The notes below the pieces were generated by a model. The model searched no databases. It saw only the letters and a list, made by a program, of their open reading frames with translations, and was not told the origin of the DNA. A DNA stretch of 44,754 nt from Fimbriimonadaceae bacterium (GTDB taxonomy: Bacteria; Armatimonadota; UBA10988): NCBI GenBank assembly GCA_020850355.1, contig JADZEX010000054.1, positions 1 through 44,754 of the forward strand. The letters run 5' to 3'. Shown piece after piece: positions 41,310 through 44,754 of the stretch (within the stretch, counting starts at the first letter, position 1; each line of letters starts with the position of its first letter). A program made the position numbers and the translations under genes.

Positions 41310-43259
41310 TCACCAGTTGATCGGGTAGATCTTGAGCTGCGGCAGGAAGCAGGCCAGCAGGGTGGCCCCCGCGCCGCACAGGAAGTCGCCCAGAATCAGG
41401 CCCAGGAAGAACGGGATGGCGCGCCGGTAGGCCTTCATACCGCCCACGCGCAGGGTCACCGACTTGATCAGCCAGGCCAGGAAGAACGGCATCCAGATGC
41501 TGTTCATGGTGTTGGTCCCGGCCATCGCGTAGCCAATCGGATGCAGCGGGCAGCTCACCCAGGTGGCCCGCACCACGGTCAGCAGAATCGTGGCCACGAA
41601 GCCTACCCCAACGAATCCGAGCTGCGCCGCGGCGCTGCGCGGCGGGTTGAGGACGACACTGACGATCTCCTCGAAGATCGTCCGCCCCATCGTGGTGCGC
41701 CAGGGCTCCGCGCGGCCCAGCGCGCCTTGGGCATACCAGACCTGCAGCGCCAGCACCAGCGCCACCGGAATCGCGAAAGCCAGCGCCACGATGATGGCCA
41801 CCGAGACCTGCCGCGGCCGGATCTGTGCGACGTCGGCCATCTTGAAGGCATCGAGCTGATGCGGCATCGACTGACAGCGCATGTCGAAGTTGGAAAGGCT
41901 GCGCAGGAAAGCCATGATGGTCAGATCGCGCAGCCCCAGCCGGCCGTTGGTGGCCGCCAGAATCAGCCGGTGCGGGTCCATCATCGGCCCGAACAGCCAG
42001 GCGTTGCCGGTCTCGGCCCGGATCCGGGTCGCCGCCACCAACACCGCCAGCGACAGCGCAAAGACCACCGCCGCCAGCCCGACCGCCAGGCCGGCCTGCG
42101 CGCAGAACGCCAGCAGCACCAGCAGGCAGCCGCCCGCGCCCAGGAACGCCGTGCGATAGCTCAGCGGCTCCTGCGAGTCGTCCAGCGGCCGCCGCCGCGT
42201 GAAGGCGGTCTGCAGCATCTCGCGGATGGTGCCCCGCGCAAACCACAGACTGAAGGCGGTCAGCGCCAGAAACGCGCCGGCGCCCTGCTCCTGCAGGTAC
42301 GGGAAGCGCCCCAGCCCGGTGCCGATGTCGGAGTGGCCGAGCTGCGCCGCCAGCCCGGCCTGCAGCTTGCCAATCCACAGGAACAGCCAACAGCTCAGGG
42401 TGACGTCGAGGCTCAGCAGGTAGCCGATGCCGATCACGAAGGGGTAGAACGAGACGCTGACCGGCCGCATCGCCTGGGCGAACTTGCTGCTGAAGGCGGC
42501 GTCGATCGGCATCACGCGGACGTTCAGGTCGGGCACCGCCGGCAGGTTGGCGTGCAGGTTGTTGATCAGCCCCAGCAGAAAGGCCACCGCGAAGCCGCCC
42601 CAGAGCACCGGGTTGCGGAGCAGCGCGCCGTCGCTGCGCGTCAGCTCCAGCGGCAGCACGACGGTCGGGAAGGTCAACCGCTCGCGGTCGACCCACTGCC
42701 GCCGCAGCAGCACGCTGAGGTTGACCGTCAGGCCCAGGAACGCCAGCAGGAAGATGGTCCAGGCGAGCCCCGGCACGAGCCAGGCCTGGTAGGGCACCGG
42801 GGCGTTGCCCTGGTAGAAGTCGGCGATGGCCTGCGGGCTCTGGGGCGCGAACCACTTGGGGATGTACGGCACCACCAGATCGAGGTGGTTCTCGGCAGTG
42901 GCGAAGTGGAACGGCGCCAGCATCACCGGCACCAGGAAATGGATGCCCCCCGACGAGGCGACCACCGTGGCGCAGGTCATCATAACATAGACCACCAGCA
43001 CCTCGCCCCGCGCCAACGCCCAGCGCGGCAGCAACCGCCGGATCAGGGCGTTGCCGGCCAGCACCAGCAGCAGCCCGCCAAAGGCGCCGAGCGGAATCGA
43101 GGTGTTGGCCAAGGCCGAGTGCCCACGCTGCCCGACAACCAGTTCGGCCTGGTGGATCCAGCGGCAGACCAGCGCCACCATCGCCAATCCGAGCAGTAGC
43201 GACCGCGGAGTCAACCCCCGCTGGCGTTCGATCCCGGTGGCAGACGGAGCGCTGGACAT
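41310..43259 (-). CDS. Multi-pass membrane protein, DUF6784/DUF6785-like
   Basis: 649 residues from ATG 43259, with about 12-14 hydrophobic helices (LLLGLAMVALVCRWIHQAEL, LGAFGGLLLVLAGNALIRRL, YQAWLVPGLAWTIFLLAFLG and so on). Loops contain IPKWFAPQSPQAIADFYQGN, RRQWVDRERLTFPTVVLPLE and, near the C-terminus, MRCQSMPHQLDAFKMA and TMNSIWMPFFLAWLIKSVTL. I recognise these as the uncharacterised DUF6785/DUF6784 membrane family common in Armatimonadota and Planctomycetota-like genomes, with a distant resemblance to oligopeptide-transporter-type permeases. Co-transcription with a sugar-hydrolase-like protein suggests uptake of an oligosaccharide or glycoconjugate. A clear promoter precedes it. Family assignment is from memory; the transport role is inference. 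Confidence 0.8.
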   Translation of the reverse strand: MSSAPSATGIERQRGLTPRSLLLGLAMVALVCRWIHQAELVVGQRGHSALANTSIPLGAFGGLLLVLAGNALIRRLLPRWALARGEVLVVYVMMTCATVVASSGGIHFLVPVMLAPFHFATAENHLDLVVPYIPKWFAPQSPQAIADFYQGNAPVPYQAWLVPGLAWTIFLLAFLGLTVNLSVLLRRQWVDRERLTFPTVVLPLELTRSDGALLRNPVLWGGFAVAFLLGLINNLHANLPAVPDLNVRVMPIDAAFSSKFAQAMRPVSVSFYPFVIGIGYLLSLDVTLSCWLFLWIGKLQAGLAAQLGHSDIGTGLGRFPYLQEQGAGAFLALTAFSLWFARGTIREMLQTAFTRRRPLDDSQEPLSYRTAFLGAGGCLLVLLAFCAQAGLAVGLAAVVFALSLAVLVAATRIRAETGNAWLFGPMMDPHRLILAATNGRLGLRDLTIMAFLRSLSNFDMRCQSMPHQLDAFKMADVAQIRPRQVSVAIIVALAFAIPVALVLALQVWYAQGALGRAEPWRTTMGRTIFEEIVSVVLNPPRSAAAQLGFVGVGFVATILLTVVRATWVSCPLHPIGYAMAGTNTMNSIWMPFFLAWLIKSVTLRVGGMKAYRRAIPFFLGLILGDFLCGAGATLLACFLPQLKIYPINW

Positions 43260-43290
43260 CAGAACACCTGCACCGCCACGGCGCAGGAGC

Positions 43291-43320
43291 ATCCTACCAT
43301 GTGCGGAGTCGGGAGGGCAA
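43291..43320 (-). promoter_or_regulatory. Promoter of the membrane protein / glycoside hydrolase operon
   Basis: Minus strand: TTGCCC (43320-43315), an 18-nt spacer, then TAGGAT (43296-43291), with ATG at 43259. The -10 box is identical to that of the first HEAT-like gene. Confidence 0.7.
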
Positions 43321-43372
43321 GGCGGAGGGCGCAGCGGGTCGGGGCGGCTCAGCCGAAGGGCGCCCCGGCGTC

Positions 43373-43795
43373 TCAGCCACGCACGGCGAGGCGTCCTGCG
43401 CAGATCCGGCGGAGGTCCGGGTCGTACGAGATCACGGCATCGGCGCCAGCCCCGATCGCCGACGCCGCAATCATGATGTCCACTTTGAGCTTGTAGCGGT
43501 TGGCCCCCGGCGGCCTGGTCACGGCCTGGTCCAGCGCGGCGCCCAGCACGGCGCGGCGAGCGTCGTAACTGATGATCTCGAGGCGCTGCTGGAACTGCGC
43601 CAGCCAGGCCAGCCGTTCGGCGGGCTGGGCTTTCACGAGCGCCTCATGCACTGCCACGCTGGGCACGACGATCCGGTGGCCGCCGGTGTCGGCCCAGGCC
43701 AGGAAGGCGGTGCCCTGAGCGACCCGGGCGGGCGCCTGAGAGTCCTCGCGCATCAGCGCCCAGATGATGCACTGGCTGTCGAGACAGAAGGTCAC
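43373..43795 (-). CDS. PIN-domain ribonuclease toxin (VapC-like)
   Basis: 140 residues from GTG 43795, overlapping the upstream gene's stop (GTGA). PIN-domain acidic residues are visible: Asp6 in TFCLDSQCIIWAL, Glu51 in VPSVAVHEALVKA, Asp106 in YKLKVDIMIAASA and Asp125 in ISYDPDLRRI. The Val-Pro-Ser...Glu block and the IAASAIGAGADAVISYD block are the two best-conserved PIN signatures. VapC-type enzymes cut RNA in a Mg-dependent way and are held by an upstream-encoded antitoxin. The coupling and order (partner first, PIN second) fit a type II toxin-antitoxin pair, although the partner is much larger than usual. All four acids are present, so it is probably active. Confidence 0.88.
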   Translation of the reverse strand: MTFCLDSQCIIWALMREDSQAPARVAQGTAFLAWADTGGHRIVVPSVAVHEALVKAQPAERLAWLAQFQQRLEIISYDARRAVLGAALDQAVTRPPGANRYKLKVDIMIAASAIGAGADAVISYDPDLRRICAGRLAVRG

Positions 43796-44568
43796 GCGCC
43801 GCCACCCCCGCGGACCTGCCGGATCCAGGCATCCGGGTCGATCCCGGCGAAGGCATCGCCGACAACTTCCCGGAGCGCTTCGAAGGCCGCACTGGCGGCA
43901 GTCTCGGTGTAGGGCAGCACCAGCTCTGCCTGGAAGCGCCGCAGCGTCCAAGTGCCCAGGTCCCAGACCGCCCGGCCTTCGAGCGCAACGACCTCAAACA
44001 GCCGCGGCGCCAACTGCCGGGCCAGCGTCTCATCGAGAGCGACGTGCAGGTTGCCACCTTCGCGGAGCGCCAAGGTGGCGTGCTTGCGTGGACCGGCGCC
44101 GCCAATCGCCAGCAGGCGACCGTAGACGGTGGTCTGCTCGGTCAGCTCGGCTGGTGGTGGCGGGGCGGCCGGGTCGGCCAGGCAGACTTCCGGTAGCCCG
44201 GCAGTGGGCTCGCCGACCAGCGTCACGGCAACGCCGAGTCGGGCGCTCTGGCGCCGGAGCTGCGCCAGAGCCCGCGTGGCCTTGGGCGGCAACCCCGTCC
44301 CAGCACCTTCCACAGCCGCCCGGCAGACCGCCCGGAGGCCAGGCAGCAGCGCCGCCGGCACCGCCAGGCGTGGTCGGCTGCTGCCTGCTTCGTGGCCCAG
44401 CAGCGCCAGCCCCAAGCCGCGGCCGCCGCCGGCCGCTGCCACGATGGCACGTTCGAACGGCACCAGGATCTTGGCAAGGTCGCCGACCGTGACGGTCAGC
44501 GGCGTCGGCTCCTGGCCGGAGCCGCGCAGGTTGCCACTCAGCCGCAGCACCACCTCAACCTGGTCCAT
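43792..44568 (-). CDS. Large putative antitoxin partner of the PIN protein
   Basis: 258 residues from ATG 44568. It has no classic ribbon-helix-helix or AbrB sequence at its N-terminus. Residues about 1-100 form an alpha/beta segment (MDQVEVVLRLSGNLRG; DLAKILVPFERAIVAAAGGG; RLAVPAALLPGLRAVCRAAV). Residues about 150-225 are beta-rich (TEQTTVYGRLLAIGGAGPRK, HATLALREGGNLHVALDET, LFEVVALEGRAVWDLGTW). The last 35 residues (AFEALREVVGDAFAGIDPDA, then WIRQVRGGGGA) are a short helical tail like the toxin-binding end of VapB-type antitoxins. It is directly coupled to the PIN gene and has a near-consensus promoter. Antitoxin function is inferred from position only; the family is not recognised. Confidence 0.7.
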   Translation of the reverse strand: MDQVEVVLRLSGNLRGSGQEPTPLTVTVGDLAKILVPFERAIVAAAGGGRGLGLALLGHEAGSSRPRLAVPAALLPGLRAVCRAAVEGAGTGLPPKATRALAQLRRQSARLGVAVTLVGEPTAGLPEVCLADPAAPPPPAELTEQTTVYGRLLAIGGAGPRKHATLALREGGNLHVALDETLARQLAPRLFEVVALEGRAVWDLGTWTLRRFQAELVLPYTETAASAAFEALREVVGDAFAGIDPDAWIRQVRGGGGA

Positions 44569-44596
44569 GCCATGCCTCGCCCCACCCGTGGTGCAG

Positions 44597-44625
44597 AGGC
44601 TAATCGCTCGATTCAGGGCTGTCAA
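44597..44625 (-). promoter_or_regulatory. Promoter of the putative toxin-antitoxin pair
   Basis: Minus strand: TTGACA (44625-44620), a 17-nt spacer, then TAGCCT (44602-44597); ATG follows at 44568. The -35 box is the full consensus, the best in the window. Confidence 0.72.
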
Positions 44626-44641
44626 CGGCTCGCCCCCGGCG

Positions 44642-44754
44642 CTACTCCCCCACCGGCCCCAGGCGGTACCAGCGCGGTAGGTCGACCTGGCCGCCCCAGG
44701 CGACATCGAGCCGCAGCCAGGCGCGGGGCGGGGGGCTGGTCGGGGTGAAGAGCG
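44642..44754 (-). CDS. C-terminal end of an unknown protein (runs off right edge)
   Basis: Reading leftwards from the window edge, one frame is open to a TAG at 44642-44644. It gives the ending PPPRAWLRLDVAWGGQVDLP then RWYRLGPVGE. The composition looks coding (Trp, Arg and Asp rich, not a repeat) and codon third positions are G/C-rich like the neighbours. The two adjacent promoter elements for the toxin-antitoxin pair begin just 17 nt below its stop. No family can be named from 37 residues. Confidence 0.6.
   Translation of the reverse strand, partial: LFTPTSPPPRAWLRLDVAWGGQVDLPRWYRLGPVGE

Noticed and set aside
41289-43199. Plus-strand open frame opposite the DUF6785-like gene
   Set aside because: His/Gln/Arg-rich translation without hydrophobic core, the usual antisense of a membrane-protein gene.

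Overview
The window is high-GC (my estimate, roughly 68-70%) bacterial chromosomal DNA. Genes are densely packed, with many ATGA-type overlaps and good Shine-Dalgarno sites. No rRNA, tRNA or CRISPR array was seen. The gene content suggests a deep-branching, free-living, Gram-negative-type lineage such as Armatimonadota, Planctomycetota or Chloroflexota. The clues are a DUF6784/DUF6785-type membrane protein, a cobA-hemD fusion, split nuoHI genes, HEAT-like paralogues and leaderless-looking promoters. I cannot fix the phylum from sequence alone. A recurrent promoter form, TTGACC-like / 17-18 nt / TAnnnT, is seen upstream of eight genes, which is useful for reading the rest of the genome.

Left part (1-3.1 kb): the 5' part of an IS1182-type transposase runs off the left edge. 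It is followed by a non-coding stretch with inverted repeats. Next is an unusual three-domain envelope protein on the minus strand: TPR repeats and a membrane segment, then a CapA-like metallophosphatase domain, then a VanX-like D-Ala-D-Ala dipeptidase domain.

Central system (3.35-19.05 kb): eleven co-directional genes, with every gap 27 nt or less and several overlaps. In order they encode a beta-propeller-like protein, a secreted/membrane vWA protein, a small membrane protein, a giant tubulin/FtsZ-like GTPase with a C-terminal zinc ribbon, and a membrane-anchored trypsin-fold protein that lacks its catalytic triad. They continue with a MotA/ExbB-like channel with a long coiled-coil tail, a MotB/OmpA-like partner with the channel aspartate, an unknown helical protein, an Hsp70-like ATPase with a zinc ribbon and beta-sandwich N-terminus, and two tandem proteins sharing a GrpE-like C-terminal domain. 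The core resembles the tubulin-like/vWA/OmpA membrane-remodelling neighbourhoods predicted by Makarova and Koonin (2010). Its channel pair resembles Zorya ZorAB. The combination with an Hsp70/GrpE-like module and a pseudoprotease is the strongest candidate for a poorly described system here.

Middle (19.4-30.8 kb): two tandem HEAT-like paralogues, a small unknown gene, a MocA-like nucleotidyltransferase and a third HEAT-like paralogue. All three HEAT-like proteins end in the same 18-residue double GLS tag. Housekeeping genes follow: nuoH, nuoI and cobA-hemD on plus; accB, purC, an apgM-like gene and tilS as one minus-strand operon.

Right part (30.8-44.8 kb): a complete RADAR anti-phage locus (rdrA, rdrB) with its own promoter lies between accB and a polysaccharide deacetylase/phosphodiester glycosidase fusion. 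After that come a small coupled unknown gene, an operon of a multi-pass membrane protein plus a glycoside-hydrolase-like protein, a PIN-domain toxin with an unusually large upstream partner, and the 3' end of another minus-strand gene at the right edge.
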